Source: JACKAQ01 sp020634975 [NCBI: Calditrichia bacterium]
GTDB lineage: Bacteria; Calditrichota; Calditrichia; RBG-13-44-9
Assembly: GCA_020634975.1 (NCBI GenBank)
Contig: JACKAQ010000001.1
Span: 558,001 to 622,000, forward strand
Direction: 5' to 3'
DNA: 64,000 bases
Made by a program: the position numbers and the translations under genes. Shown here piece by piece: positions 35,849-45,218 of the stretch. A model generated the notes under the pieces. It searched no databases. It saw only the letters and a program-made list of their open reading frames with translations, and was not told the origin of the DNA. Each line of letters opens with the position of its first letter. Position 1 is the stretch's first letter.

Positions 35849-37837
35849 ATGCAAAAGGGGCAAATCTTTTTCGTTGTGTTGATGGGTATTTTATTGGGCG
35901 GCGGGCTGTTCGCAAAGGATTTTGAGTGGGCAACAATCAGCGATGCCGACTGGGAAGTAACCGCCGATTCCGCAAACAATATCCGCAATGCGGTTATGCT
36001 GTTCGAAAAACTGGAAGTGGACGACCAGAAAATGGTGGATGGCAAAACATATTACACGCTGTATCGGCGGGTGCGCATCCTCAGTCCGGAGGGGCGTGAA
36101 TGGGGTGATGTTGAAATTCCATATGTGAATAAAAAACAAAAGATTGAGAAAATCGAAGCCCGCACCATTTTGCGGGACGGCCAAATTTTTCTGTTAAACA
36201 AAGATGATATTTATGAGAAGGAAATTATTAAAACAAAAGATGTCAAAATTAAACAAAAATCGTTTTCTTTGCCCGGAATGACAGACGATTGCATTGTTGA
36301 ATATTATTTGAAGTTGCGGTTGCCGGACAGCGAAAACCAATGGGTCACAGAAAAGGAAATATACCTGAAAGAAGGGGAATTAACCTGGCTTTTTTACAGG
36401 GGTCGCGGGATGTCCAACTATTTTTATGGCGTACTTTCCGATTATTTCTCACCGAATTATCTTTGGGAAAATATGGCAATTCCCCCCGAAATGGAAAGCC
36501 TGCCGAACGAAAAAAAAGCGGAAAAAATCATTTTTCGGGTCAAAGATGTTCCGCCATTTACGGCGGAAAGCCACACTCAGCCGGATGAAGCTATCAAAGG
36601 AAATATCCGGTTCTATTACAGCACAAGTTCATCGGCAACCGATTATTGGGGCGATTTGGGCAATAATATCAACAAAATGGTCAAAAAATTTACGGAATAT
36701 AACAAAAAGGCCAAAAAAGTTGTTGAACAATTTGATACCCTTGCTACCCGCGATGAAAAAATATATGCCGCATATAACTGGCTTCAAAAAAACATTGACA
36801 ACACGAGTTATAAGGACGACGAGGACGAAGAGAAGAAATACAAACCCATTGAAGCGGTTGATGATGTGATCAAATATGGCTACGGTTCATCGACCAATAT
36901 CAATATGACATTTCTGGATATGCTCCAGCTAATGGGCATCGATGCCAAATTTGTTTATGCGGTTGACCGGGATGATAACTCGTTTAATCGTCAGGCAAAA
37001 TACTGGCAATTCGACCGATCAATGGTGGGTATTCAAAACAGTGGCAACAAATTCACTTTTTACAATCCCGCCGCCAAATATCTTCCGCCGGAAAGTGTTG
37101 CATGGTATAACGAAGGCTCGATCGGTCTTGTCGTCAGCGATTTGACCGCTAATTTTGCTACCATTCATTCATCATTTTCCAGAGATAACATCATGCGACG
37201 AACGCTGGATTTGCGAATGTCGGATGACGCCGAAATTACCGGACGGTTATTAGAGGAATATAAGGGGCATTTCGGACGCGATATTCGTTTCAAACTGGAC
37301 GATCTGACTGAAGATGAACAGATTGAATATTACAAAGAACGGGCAAAGGAAAATTACGTTCAGATCGAGATCGATTCCATCATGACCCAAAATATCATTG
37401 CCGATGACTGGCGAACATCCGTCCGGATGAAATGCCAAATTGCAATGGAATCTGCCGGACAATTGATGGGCAACCGCATTCTCATCAAACCGAGCCATTT
37501 TTTCTCCCGGCAGGAAAACCCGTTCCAAACCGAAACGCGCAAATATCCGATTGTTTTTGAATTTGCACATGAAATTTTTGAAACGATCAGCATTGTCATG
37601 CCGGAAGGCTGGATAGTCGAAGCTGTGCCGGAAGATCAGCGGTTTGGCAATCGCGTTGGTGAATGCCTCATCCAGTTTCGCAATTTTAACAACGGCAAAT
37701 TGCTTTCGCTCCAGCGGGTATTCAAGCTCAAATACCCGATGATCAAACCGGAGTTTTACAGCGATGTCCGGGAATTATTCAATGTGCAGCAACTGCTGGA
37801 AGAAAAAACGATTATTTTGAGCGAAGTCAGCGAATAA
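35849..37837 (+). CDS. DUF3857/transglutaminase paralogue with lost catalytic residues
   Basis: 662 residues with a signal peptide (MQKGQIFFVVLMGILLGGGLFAK). The plan is the same as in the preceding gene: a DUF3857 domain first (TYYTLYRRVRILSPEGREWGDVEI), then a transglutaminase-like fold at about 290-410. At the catalytic positions it has Ser in 'GYGSSTNINMTFLDML' where the paralogue has Cys, Arg in 'QFDRSMVGIQ' for His, and Asn in 'KFTFYNPAAK' for Asp, so enzymatic activity is unlikely. A charged insert (KDDEDEEKKYKP) sits before the core. AGAGAGGAAA precedes the ATG. It probably acts as a partner or binding subunit of its neighbour. Its stop abuts the stop of the convergent MFS gene with no gap. 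Confidence 0.82.
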   Translation: MQKGQIFFVVLMGILLGGGLFAKDFEWATISDADWEVTADSANNIRNAVMLFEKLEVDDQKMVDGKTYYTLYRRVRILSPEGREWGDVEIPYVNKKQKIEKIEARTILRDGQIFLLNKDDIYEKEIIKTKDVKIKQKSFSLPGMTDDCIVEYYLKLRLPDSENQWVTEKEIYLKEGELTWLFYRGRGMSNYFYGVLSDYFSPNYLWENMAIPPEMESLPNEKKAEKIIFRVKDVPPFTAESHTQPDEAIKGNIRFYYSTSSSATDYWGDLGNNINKMVKKFTEYNKKAKKVVEQFDTLATRDEKIYAAYNWLQKNIDNTSYKDDEDEEKKYKPIEAVDDVIKYGYGSSTNINMTFLDMLQLMGIDAKFVYAVDRDDNSFNRQAKYWQFDRSMVGIQNSGNKFTFYNPAAKYLPPESVAWYNEGSIGLVVSDLTANFATIHSSFSRDNIMRRTLDLRMSDDAEITGRLLEEYKGHFGRDIRFKLDDLTEDEQIEYYKERAKENYVQIEIDSIMTQNIIADDWRTSVRMKCQIAMESAGQLMGNRILIKPSHFFSRQENPFQTETRKYPIVFEFAHEIFETISIVMPEGWIVEAVPEDQRFGNRVGECLIQFRNFNNGKLLSLQRVFKLKYPMIKPEFYSDVRELFNVQQLLEEKTIILSEVSE

Positions 37838-39028
37838 TCAAATCCGCCGGTCGACCAGCATAAAACCGGTCAGCGTTATGAACCCGACAGCGCCAACGCA
37901 ATACCAGAATTCGTTGGCGCCGACAACGGCATACGCCCAGGTGCCCAATGTGGGACCGATGACAAAGGACACGCCAAATCCCAACGAAAATAATCCCATA
38001 TATTTACCGCGATGGCGCTCCGATGCCCGTTGCGCCACAAATCCAGCAACAACCGGGAAAATGAGCATTTCGCCAATTGTCCACATTACAACTGTAAATG
38101 CGATAAAAACGATACCACTGCCCAACGGCAACAAAGCAAATCCCAGATAAAAAAATACAACACCGACTGCCATCAACCGCATCGGGCGAATATGCTCCAA
38201 CCGGTGGATGATGGGCATTTCGAAAATGACGATCAGGAATGCGTTGAGCGCCATCATCAAACCGATATCACTTTCGATAAATGTATGAAATTCTTTTAGA
38301 TAAATAGGCCAGGTGTTGAATGCCTGATTGAAAGTTGCACCGACCAAAATCATGAACGCCATTACGATCAGAAAAATGGTGTCGCGCCACGGCGAGATGG
38401 TGCTGGCAACCACCGGATTGGCAGATTCGCCCGCAACCAACGGGCTTTTGCGAAAGAAAAATATCACCAGAAAACCGGCGAGAATACAGGTGATGCCATC
38501 CACCCAAAACAGCAAATGATAGTCGACACGCGCCAGAAATCCACCGGCTGCGGGTCCGATACTCATTCCTAAATTGATTGCCAACCGGCTCAGCGCAAAT
38601 CCGCGAACCCGTTTTTCCGGCGGGCAAACCAGCGCCATCGCAGACATGTGCGCCGGGCGATACGATTCGCTGATCATCGAAACCAGAAACAGCAACAGCC
38701 CGATAAACCAGATATTTTCGGCGTACCCGAGCGCAAAAATGCTCAATCCGCCAAAAAACAAACTGAACACCTGCACTTTTATCGCATCGAAACGGTCGGT
38801 TAACCAGCCGCCCAACATTGCGCCGGTTAACGCACCAAGCCCGTACAGGCTCACTAGTTTTCCTGCGTCCGGAACGGAGAAACCACGCTCTGTGGTGAGA
38901 TAAAGCGTCATAAATGCTAAAATCATCGAGCCGCTGCGGTTCACCAAAATAACAAACGAGAGCAGCCACGCCGCCCGGGGCAATCCAGTAAAGGACGCAA
39001 TGTAGTGATGGTATATATTTTTGAACAC
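37838..39028 (-). CDS. MFS transporter
   Basis: 396 residues with about 12 membrane helices. The loop 2-3 signature is 'GGWLTDRFDAIKV', with the counterpart 'RHRGKYMGLFSLGFG' in the second half. Also visible are 'LVSMISESYRPAHMSAMALVCPPEKRVRGFALSRLAINLGMSIGPAAGG', typical of the MdtH-like drug/solute group. Exporter function is likely; the substrate is unknown. The gene upstream on the same strand (SGNH/TPR protein) ends 38 bases before its start. Confidence 0.9.
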   Translation of the reverse strand: MFKNIYHHYIASFTGLPRAAWLLSFVILVNRSGSMILAFMTLYLTTERGFSVPDAGKLVSLYGLGALTGAMLGGWLTDRFDAIKVQVFSLFFGGLSIFALGYAENIWFIGLLLFLVSMISESYRPAHMSAMALVCPPEKRVRGFALSRLAINLGMSIGPAAGGFLARVDYHLLFWVDGITCILAGFLVIFFFRKSPLVAGESANPVVASTISPWRDTIFLIVMAFMILVGATFNQAFNTWPIYLKEFHTFIESDIGLMMALNAFLIVIFEMPIIHRLEHIRPMRLMAVGVVFFYLGFALLPLGSGIVFIAFTVVMWTIGEMLIFPVVAGFVAQRASERHRGKYMGLFSLGFGVSFVIGPTLGTWAYAVVGANEFWYCVGAVGFITLTGFMLVDRRI

Positions 39029-39066
39029 GTGTGTTTCGCTTTCGAATATGCGTTTGGTTCAACAGA

Positions 39067-41067
39067 TTACGGCTGCTGTTTTATCGCCGATGTGATGATA
39101 TGTGCCAACTGTTGCGCGTTGGGAAAATCCGGTGCGTTCTGCAACACAAACTGAATGGCTTGATTGGCGCGCGGTAAATCGCCCTGCAAAAACCAGGTTC
39201 GCGCCAAATCGAAATACAGACCCGGGTTATCGGGTTGCAATTGCAACGCCTGCTGCAAATACGGCAGCGCCAGCGACGGTTGTTTCTGCAGCAGCAAGAT
39301 TCGCCCGATTTGCTGATACGCCGCGGCATTCGGTTCGATCGCCACCGCTTTTTTTAGCGCAGCCAGCGCTTCGTCAAATTGTTGCAGCCGGATGAGCATA
39401 TCCGCCAAAAAAATATACGGCGACGGATTGATTTCCGAGGCAATCGCCAGCACGCGATATTCCGCTGCGGCTTTTTCCCACTGCTCGCGACTGCGGAACA
39501 GCTCCGCTGCTTTCACGTGCATGGCTTCCCAATTGATTTCGCCGAGCCAGAATTGGCGAACCAGTTGCACCACAGGATCTGCAGCGTTGGGAACCGGAAA
39601 TTCCGCTTGCGGCAACGGCGCGTCCGGTTGAAACGGCCAGCCGGATTTCAGATAATCGATGCGCAAATCGCCCACCATTTTGTCCAGTTCGCTAACGCCG
39701 ATGCGCTGCCGCCACAGCGAATCCGGCAGCGTCGCCACGACTGGCTCGCCGAGTGCACCGGATTGAATAATCGATTCGGCAAACGTTGTTGCCATCAGCA
39801 AATAGCCATCCACATTCGGATGCAGATGCTCCAGCAACAGCGCTTTTCCGGGCAAATTTCCCGGCGATTGCGCTTCGAACATTTCCCGAATCGGCACAAT
39901 TCCAACGCCGGAGGATTCGCCAAATTTTTCGATAATCTGGTTGAGCACCTCGCTGGCGCGAAAGCGCAATCCGTCAAATTCTTTGGCGCGATAGAATGCG
40001 GCGTATGCTGCAGCAGAATCACCGGATGCTTCCAAAATTTGCCCCTGCAAAAAATATTGCGATGCGGGCAGCGAATCGATGGCAATTGCCGATTTCACAG
40101 CAATTGCGGCTTCGCTAAATTGCTGTTTTTCATAAAGTTGTTTTGCCACAGCAATTTGTTGCTGCCACTCAATTTTGCGCTGTTCTTCGCTAAAAACATC
40201 CACAAACGGTTGCTGGTCGCGAATGTTGCTCACCAGCGTCCCGATCATCACCGGCAGATTGCGATCGCGGCAGTGATCCAGCACATCGCCGATATTCCCG
40301 CGAAAAATTTCGCCGGCGCGATCGAACAAATCGCTGCGATAAGCGATGGCGCGATCCTGCACCATCCGCTGCATCAGCGTGCCGGATTCACCCGCTGCAC
40401 TGCCGGCAAACATCTGGCGAACACCCGCCAATCCGTTGCTGATCAATTGCACCAACCGGAAATCGCGCAGCCGCAAATAGGTGTTCACCAGCCAGCGCGA
40501 ACCGCCCAGCGATGCGGTCGATGCAACGCCCAATCCGCCGTAAAATTCGTTGTGTCCGGCGTAGATCAGCAGCATATCGGGTTGGTAATCGTCCAGTTGC
40601 AGCGCGATCTCCCGAACAGCGTAACTGGTGACGGCAGGCATCGCCAGGTTGATCACCTCAATCCGGCGATCCGGATAATATTCCCGCAACATTATTTTCA
40701 ACATCGATGGAAATGATGCGTTGTATAAATAAGGATATCCCGCAGTTGTGGAGGCGCCCAACACAAAAATCCGGAACGCATCCGCCGGTTTTTGTTTCAA
40801 AAAAATATCGGTTACGGCGACTTCCGGACGGGTGTTTTTGCCGGGAAAATAGCGCTCACCCAGTTTTGGATTGATCGAATAATAATCGGGATTCGATTCG
40901 AACGTTTGGAACAGCGCAATCGTTTCGCCATATCCGGCGGCGCGCAGCACCAGTTCCGGCAGCACAATTGCAGCAACCGGAATGAGCAGCATCAGTACCC
41001 AAAAAAAGGGACGTTTGGCAGTTGAAGTTGTGTTCGAATGTTTGGTCATCAGGTTTTTTCCGGACAT
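39067..41067 (-). CDS. SGNH-hydrolase-like membrane protein with TPR tail
   Basis: 666 residues (or 660 from the ATG at 41049). An N-terminal membrane anchor (FFWVLMLLIPVAAIVLPELVL) is followed by an SGNH/GDSL-like domain at about 90-430: the nucleophile in 'FVLGASTTAG', Asn in 'IYAGHNEFYG', and the late His in 'LLEHLHPNVDGYLLMA'. TPR repeats follow at about 540-660 (AAYQQIGRILLLQKQPSLALPYLQQALQLQPDNPGLYFDLARTWFLQG). The same architecture occurs in cell-surface acyltransferase or esterase proteins of these phyla. The hydrolase domain should face the periplasm. It is likely co-transcribed with the MFS gene. Confidence 0.82.
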   Translation of the reverse strand: MSGKNLMTKHSNTTSTAKRPFFWVLMLLIPVAAIVLPELVLRAAGYGETIALFQTFESNPDYYSINPKLGERYFPGKNTRPEVAVTDIFLKQKPADAFRIFVLGASTTAGYPYLYNASFPSMLKIMLREYYPDRRIEVINLAMPAVTSYAVREIALQLDDYQPDMLLIYAGHNEFYGGLGVASTASLGGSRWLVNTYLRLRDFRLVQLISNGLAGVRQMFAGSAAGESGTLMQRMVQDRAIAYRSDLFDRAGEIFRGNIGDVLDHCRDRNLPVMIGTLVSNIRDQQPFVDVFSEEQRKIEWQQQIAVAKQLYEKQQFSEAAIAVKSAIAIDSLPASQYFLQGQILEASGDSAAAYAAFYRAKEFDGLRFRASEVLNQIIEKFGESSGVGIVPIREMFEAQSPGNLPGKALLLEHLHPNVDGYLLMATTFAESIIQSGALGEPVVATLPDSLWRQRIGVSELDKMVGDLRIDYLKSGWPFQPDAPLPQAEFPVPNAADPVVQLVRQFWLGEINWEAMHVKAAELFRSREQWEKAAAEYRVLAIASEINPSPYIFLADMLIRLQQFDEALAALKKAVAIEPNAAAYQQIGRILLLQKQPSLALPYLQQALQLQPDNPGLYFDLARTWFLQGDLPRANQAIQFVLQNAPDFPNAQQLAHIITSAIKQQP

Positions 41068-41359
41068 CAGTTGCGAAAAGCGGCGTTAGTGTACGCATTA
41101 TTTTTTCTATTATCAAATCGAAAGCGAGAAAGAATCGCGGCAACAGATCGCCAACCGGTTACACCGGTTTAAAACGCGTTAACTCTTTATTTTACAGATT
41201 GCCTTCCGATAATTTATCAATTATATATTGAGTCTTGTTTCAAAATGTAATCTGGTTTTAACAGTAATGTCACCGCTTCTGTATGTTCAGCGAATATCTT
41301 TTCGACCACAAAAGGGAATGACTAATAAACTTAATTTCAGCGAAAGGTTAGGAAGACAA
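41068..41359. promoter_or_regulatory. Divergent promoter region with an inverted repeat
   Basis: 292 bases between the SGNH/TPR gene (minus) and cysC (plus). AACCGGTTACACCGGTTT at 41153-41170 is both an inverted repeat and a tandem CCGGTT pair and is a possible operator. No sulfur-related riboswitch was recognised. Confidence 0.35.
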
Positions 41360-41965
41360 ATGACCCAAAAATCAAGCAATATTTACTGGCACGAAGGGCA
41401 AATTAAACGCAGCGACCGGGAACGCGTGAACGATCACCGCGGCGCGTGCATCTGGTTTACCGGGCTTTCCGGCAGCGGAAAATCCACTTTGGCAAACGCC
41501 GTCGAAGAAAAATTATTTGAAAAAGGCATCCGCACTTACGTGCTGGATGGCGACAACATCCGTTTCGGATTGAACAAAAATCTGGGCTTTTCACCGGAAG
41601 ACCGCACCGAAAATATTCGCCGGATCGGTGAAGTTGCCAAATTGTTTATTGATGCGGGAATGGTGGTGCTTACCGCGTTTATTTCCCCCTATCGCGATGA
41701 TCGCGACAACGTTCGCGAAATTATGGCTGATGGCGATTTTATCGAAGTGTTTGTTGATTGCGATTTGGCGGTTTGCGAAGAACGCGATCCCAAAGGTTTG
41801 TATAAAAAAGCCCGCGCCGGCGTAATTCCGGAATTTACCGGCATTTCCGCTCCGTACGAAGCGCCGGAAAAAGCAGAACTGGTGGTCAACACCTCCAGCA
41901 AATCCGTTGATGAAAGCGCAGAAGAAGTGATAAGTTATTTAAAATCAAATGGTTATTTGAAGTAA
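41360..41965 (+). CDS. cysC: Adenylylsulfate (APS) kinase
   Basis: 201 residues from the ATG at 41360 ([21 protein letters not shown]), the normal family start; upstream in-frame starts give unconserved extensions. Walker A is 'GLSGSGKST', followed by '[35 protein letters not shown]', '[15 protein letters not shown]' and '[26 protein letters not shown]'. It phosphorylates APS to PAPS in sulfate activation. It precedes sat by 39 bases in one operon. Confidence 0.95.
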   Translation: MTQKSSNIYWHEGQIKRSDRERVNDHRGACIWFTGLSGSGKSTLANAVEEKLFEKGIRTYVLDGDNIRFGLNKNLGFSPEDRTENIRRIGEVAKLFIDAGMVVLTAFISPYRDDRDNVREIMADGDFIEVFVDCDLAVCEERDPKGLYKKARAGVIPEFTGISAPYEAPEKAELVVNTSSKSVDESAEEVISYLKSNGYLK

Positions 41966-42004
41966 TTTTTGAACAGGAATTCGTCATTTTTAAAGGAGAA
42001 AATT

Positions 42005-43162
42005 GTGATTCAACCCCATGGTGGAACGTTAGTAAATCGATATGTAACCGGCGGCGACCGGGAAACCTTGCTCACCAAAGCGGCATCGATGCCCAAAATT
42101 CAGCTGGATGACAAAAACGTGTCCGATCTGGAAATGATCGCCAGCGGCGCAATGAGCCCGCTCACCGGATTTATGACCAGCAAAGATTATCACAGCGTTG
42201 TCAAAAATATGCGTTTGAACAGCGGTTTGGTGTGGAGCATTCCCATCACTTTAGCGGTGGATGCAGCCAAAGCAGCAGAATTGAAAGGCAAATCCCACGC
42301 CGCGCTTTTCGGCGAAAACGATGCCTTGCTGGCTGTTTTAACTGTTGAAGAAATTTATACTTACGATAAAAAAGTTGAAGCTGAAAATGTCTATCGTACC
42401 GATGACGGCGCGCATCCCGGCGTTGCGTATGTGTACGATCAGGGCGAGTATCTGGTCGGCGGCGAAATAGCCATGATCAATCGCCCCGCGCATGAAGATT
42501 TTCAGGATTACCGGCTGGACCCCGCACAAACCCGCAAAGCCTTTGCAGACAAAGGCTGGGAAACGGTTGTGGCATTCCAGACCCGTAACCCGATTCACCG
42601 GGCGCACGAATATCTGCAAAAATGCGCAATGGAAATTGTGGACGGGTTGCTGATCCACCCGTTGGTCGGTCGCACCAAATCCGACGACATTTCCGCAGAA
42701 GTTCGCATGCGCAGCTACGAAATTTTGCTCGACAAATATTATCCCGAAAACCGCTATTTCCTCTCCGTTTTTCCCGCGGCGATGCGCTACGCCGGCCCGC
42801 GCGAAGCGATTTTTCACGCGCTGGTTCGTAAAAATTATGGCTGCACGCACATCATCATCGGTCGCGACCATGCGGGTGTCGGCAACTATTACGGCACTTA
42901 CGATGCCCAAACCATCTTCCACGATTTTACAGCGGAAGAGCTGGACATCACCCCGCTGTTTTTTGAACACTCCTTTTTCTGCCGGGATTGCGGCAACATG
43001 GCATCCGCCAAAACCTGTCCGCATGGCAAAGAATCGCATGTGTTTTTGAGCGGCACCAAAGTGCGCGAAATGCTCACCAACGGCCAAATTCCCCCGAAGG
43101 AATTCACCCGTCCGGAAGTTGCGCAATTGTTGATCGATGCGATGAAAGAAAACAACGGCTAA
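42005..43162 (+). CDS. sat: Sulfate adenylyltransferase (ATP sulfurylase)
   Basis: 385 residues from the GTG at 42005, which follows AAAGGAG by about seven bases; a TTG at 41969 lacks such a site. Motifs: '[16 protein letters not shown]' (QxRNPxHxxH nucleotide loop), '[12 protein letters not shown]', and '[16 protein letters not shown]', a zinc-binding insert known from the Sat type of thermophiles and sulfur bacteria. It converts ATP and sulfate to APS, which cysC then phosphorylates. Unlike CysDN it is homomeric and stand-alone. Confidence 0.96.
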   Translation: MIQPHGGTLVNRYVTGGDRETLLTKAASMPKIQLDDKNVSDLEMIASGAMSPLTGFMTSKDYHSVVKNMRLNSGLVWSIPITLAVDAAKAAELKGKSHAALFGENDALLAVLTVEEIYTYDKKVEAENVYRTDDGAHPGVAYVYDQGEYLVGGEIAMINRPAHEDFQDYRLDPAQTRKAFADKGWETVVAFQTRNPIHRAHEYLQKCAMEIVDGLLIHPLVGRTKSDDISAEVRMRSYEILLDKYYPENRYFLSVFPAAMRYAGPREAIFHALVRKNYGCTHIIIGRDHAGVGNYYGTYDAQTIFHDFTAEELDITPLFFEHSFFCRDCGNMASAKTCPHGKESHVFLSGTKVREMLTNGQIPPKEFTRPEVAQLLIDAMKENNG

Positions 43163-43176
43163 TTTCGACCACAAAC

Positions 43177-43215
43177 AATGCGGGAGAGTGCGATGCTTTC
43201 CCGCATTTCTTTTTT
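43177..43215 (+). terminator. Rho-independent terminator after sat
   Basis: AATGCGGGA (43177-43185) pairs with TCCCGCATT (43199-43207), followed by TCTTTTTT. It may lower expression of the permease gene relative to cysC-sat. Confidence 0.85.
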
Positions 43216-43249
43216 GCAGGCATCTGTAATAAAAACAAGGATTTGAGCA

Positions 43250-45022
43250 ATGGAAGCGGGTTGGGAAGCCTGGGTTACTGTCGGGGTTATTTTGTTGATG
43301 CTGGTCGCGCTGATCCGGGATATCGCCCGGACAGATTTGGTAATTTTGGGCGCGCTGGCGATACTGTTGGTGTTTGGCATTTTGACACCGGAACAAGCGT
43401 TTGGTGGATTTTCCAATAAAGCGGTGCTGGCGGTCGGCGCGTTGTTTGTCGTTGCTGCCGGGGTTCAAAAAACCGGCGCGCTGCAATTTGCCGAACGATT
43501 GCTGTTTTCGCCATCGGGAAACCTGCAAATAACCACATTCCGGCTGATGTTTACCACTGCCACATTTTCGGCATTCCTGAATAACACACCCATCGTTGCG
43601 ATGCTTATTCCTTCCGTTCGGAGCTGGTGCGAAAAAACCGGCAATCCCGCATCCAAATTAATGATCCCCCTTTCTTTTGGCGCCATTGTTGGCGGCATGA
43701 CCACGCTCATCGGCACGTCCACCAATTTGCTCGTTGCCGGATTAATGGAATCTTCCGGTTACGAAGCGTTACATTTGTTCGATTTTGCATGGGTTGGCGT
43801 GCCCGCCGCGTTACTGGCGATTATCTATTTTTCGTTGATCGGGCATCGAATATTGCCGGATCGCCGGAAAACCGTGGTTCGCTTTGAAGAAGGGCTGCGG
43901 AACTGCAGCTTCGAATTCCGGATTGCGCTGGGATCGGTGTTGGTTGGCCAGTCGATCGAAGAAGCCGGTTTGCGCGCGCTGAAAGATGCCTACCTCGTTC
44001 ACTTGCAGCGCAACGACGATATTATTCCATCATCTCCCGATACAATTTTACACGCATTCGACGTTCTCACATTTCTCGGCAGTGCGGTGGTTTTGGACCG
44101 ACTGCTGGAACGGCCGGGGCTGGAACGGCTGGAAACCCGCATCGAATCGCCAGAGCACATCACGCTACCACTATTTGAGGCGGTTGTGTCGACAACATCG
44201 AGCCTGGTCGGCAAAAGCCTGCGGGATGCCGGATTCCGGGAACGCTTTCACGGCGTTGTGTTGGGCATTTATCGCCAGGATTCGCCGATTGAAGGCTCGA
44301 TCAGCCGGGTGCCGATTCAGGCTGGCGATTTGCTGTTGGTGGAAGCCCGCGACGGTTTCGACAAACGCTGGAACCAGAATCGCGCAGAATTTTATCTGGT
44401 CGCCGCACGGCGCGAAAAAAAACACAAACCGTTGGTGGGCAAAGCCCCGCATGCTTTGGCAATTTTGCTGGGTGTCGTGTTGATCGCAGCATTTGGCATT
44501 GCGGATATTGTGACGACCGCGTTTATCGGCGCACTGGCGATGCTCATTTCCGGATGCCTGCGCACCGACGATCTCCGCACGGCAGTGGACATTCCCGTTT
44601 TAACAGTTATTGCTGCGGCAATCGGTCTCGGCAAAGCCATCGAAGTTACCGGATTGGCCAGCGCATTTGCGCTTTTGGTGACCAGCCAGACAGCTATTTT
44701 GGGTACGGTTGGCGTGCTGATAGCGGTGTATCTGGTTACCAGTTTGTTAACTGAATTGATCACAAATAATGCCGCAGCCGCGCTGATGACCGGCGTTGGG
44801 CTGGCTGCCGCGCAACAATTGGGCGCACCTCCGGCAGCATTTGCGCTGGCAGTGGCAATCGCCGCATCCGCCAGTTTTATGACGCCAATCGGTTATCAAA
44901 CCAATTTGATGGTGCTTTCCGCTGGCGGTTATCGATTCTCGGATTTTATCAAAAGCGGCATCATCGTTAACCTGCTCGTCGGGATTACCGCCATTACGAT
45001 GATCTGGCTACACTGGTTGTAA
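43250..45022 (+). CDS. SLC13/DASS-type permease with two RCK_C domains
   Basis: 590 residues. Ten or more membrane helices are split by a cytoplasmic insert at about 205-390 containing two TrkA_C/RCK_C-like domains ('FRIALGSVLVGQSIEEAGLRAL ...' and 'LFEAVVSTTSSLVGKSLRDAGFRERFHGVVLGIYR'). The first helix bundle carries 'TFSAFLNNTPIVAMLIPSV' and 'GGMTTLIGTSTNLLVAGL', and the second 'TELITNNAAAALMTGVGLA' and 'TPIGYQTNLMVLSAGGY'. These paired SNT motifs typify sodium-coupled sulfate or dicarboxylate carriers. Its place directly after cysC-sat argues for sulfate uptake. AAGGA precedes the ATG. Confidence 0.9.
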   Translation: MEAGWEAWVTVGVILLMLVALIRDIARTDLVILGALAILLVFGILTPEQAFGGFSNKAVLAVGALFVVAAGVQKTGALQFAERLLFSPSGNLQITTFRLMFTTATFSAFLNNTPIVAMLIPSVRSWCEKTGNPASKLMIPLSFGAIVGGMTTLIGTSTNLLVAGLMESSGYEALHLFDFAWVGVPAALLAIIYFSLIGHRILPDRRKTVVRFEEGLRNCSFEFRIALGSVLVGQSIEEAGLRALKDAYLVHLQRNDDIIPSSPDTILHAFDVLTFLGSAVVLDRLLERPGLERLETRIESPEHITLPLFEAVVSTTSSLVGKSLRDAGFRERFHGVVLGIYRQDSPIEGSISRVPIQAGDLLLVEARDGFDKRWNQNRAEFYLVAARREKKHKPLVGKAPHALAILLGVVLIAAFGIADIVTTAFIGALAMLISGCLRTDDLRTAVDIPVLTVIAAAIGLGKAIEVTGLASAFALLVTSQTAILGTVGVLIAVYLVTSLLTELITNNAAAALMTGVGLAAAQQLGAPPAAFALAVAIAASASFMTPIGYQTNLMVLSAGGYRFSDFIKSGIIVNLLVGITAITMIWLHWL

Positions 45023-45218
45023 CCGTTCGCCAACGGCAGTTTTGTTGTAAAGAAACTTCACAAATCCCCACGATTTCCCGCTGATATTTAACGCAAATCC
45101 CGCTAATTTCAACAGATACAGTTTTGGCAAACCATTTGCAACTGACGGACATGTCTGGAACAATCGCATTCGCGAACAGTTTTCAGAAAGGCAAGTTGGG
45201 AAAAACAGAGAGGAAAGA

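Noticed and set aside
38268-39062. A 264-codon minus-strand open frame.
   Set aside because: It is the same strand as the MFS transporter but another frame; the MFS frame carries the membrane helices and signature loops.
39379-40716. A 445-codon open frame on the plus strand.
   Set aside because: It lies fully antisense to the SGNH/TPR gene, which has clear domains. The translation is His/Gln/Arg-rich without a family match.
42338-43528. A 396-codon minus-strand open frame.
   Set aside because: It lies antisense to sat, whose active-site motifs are unambiguous.
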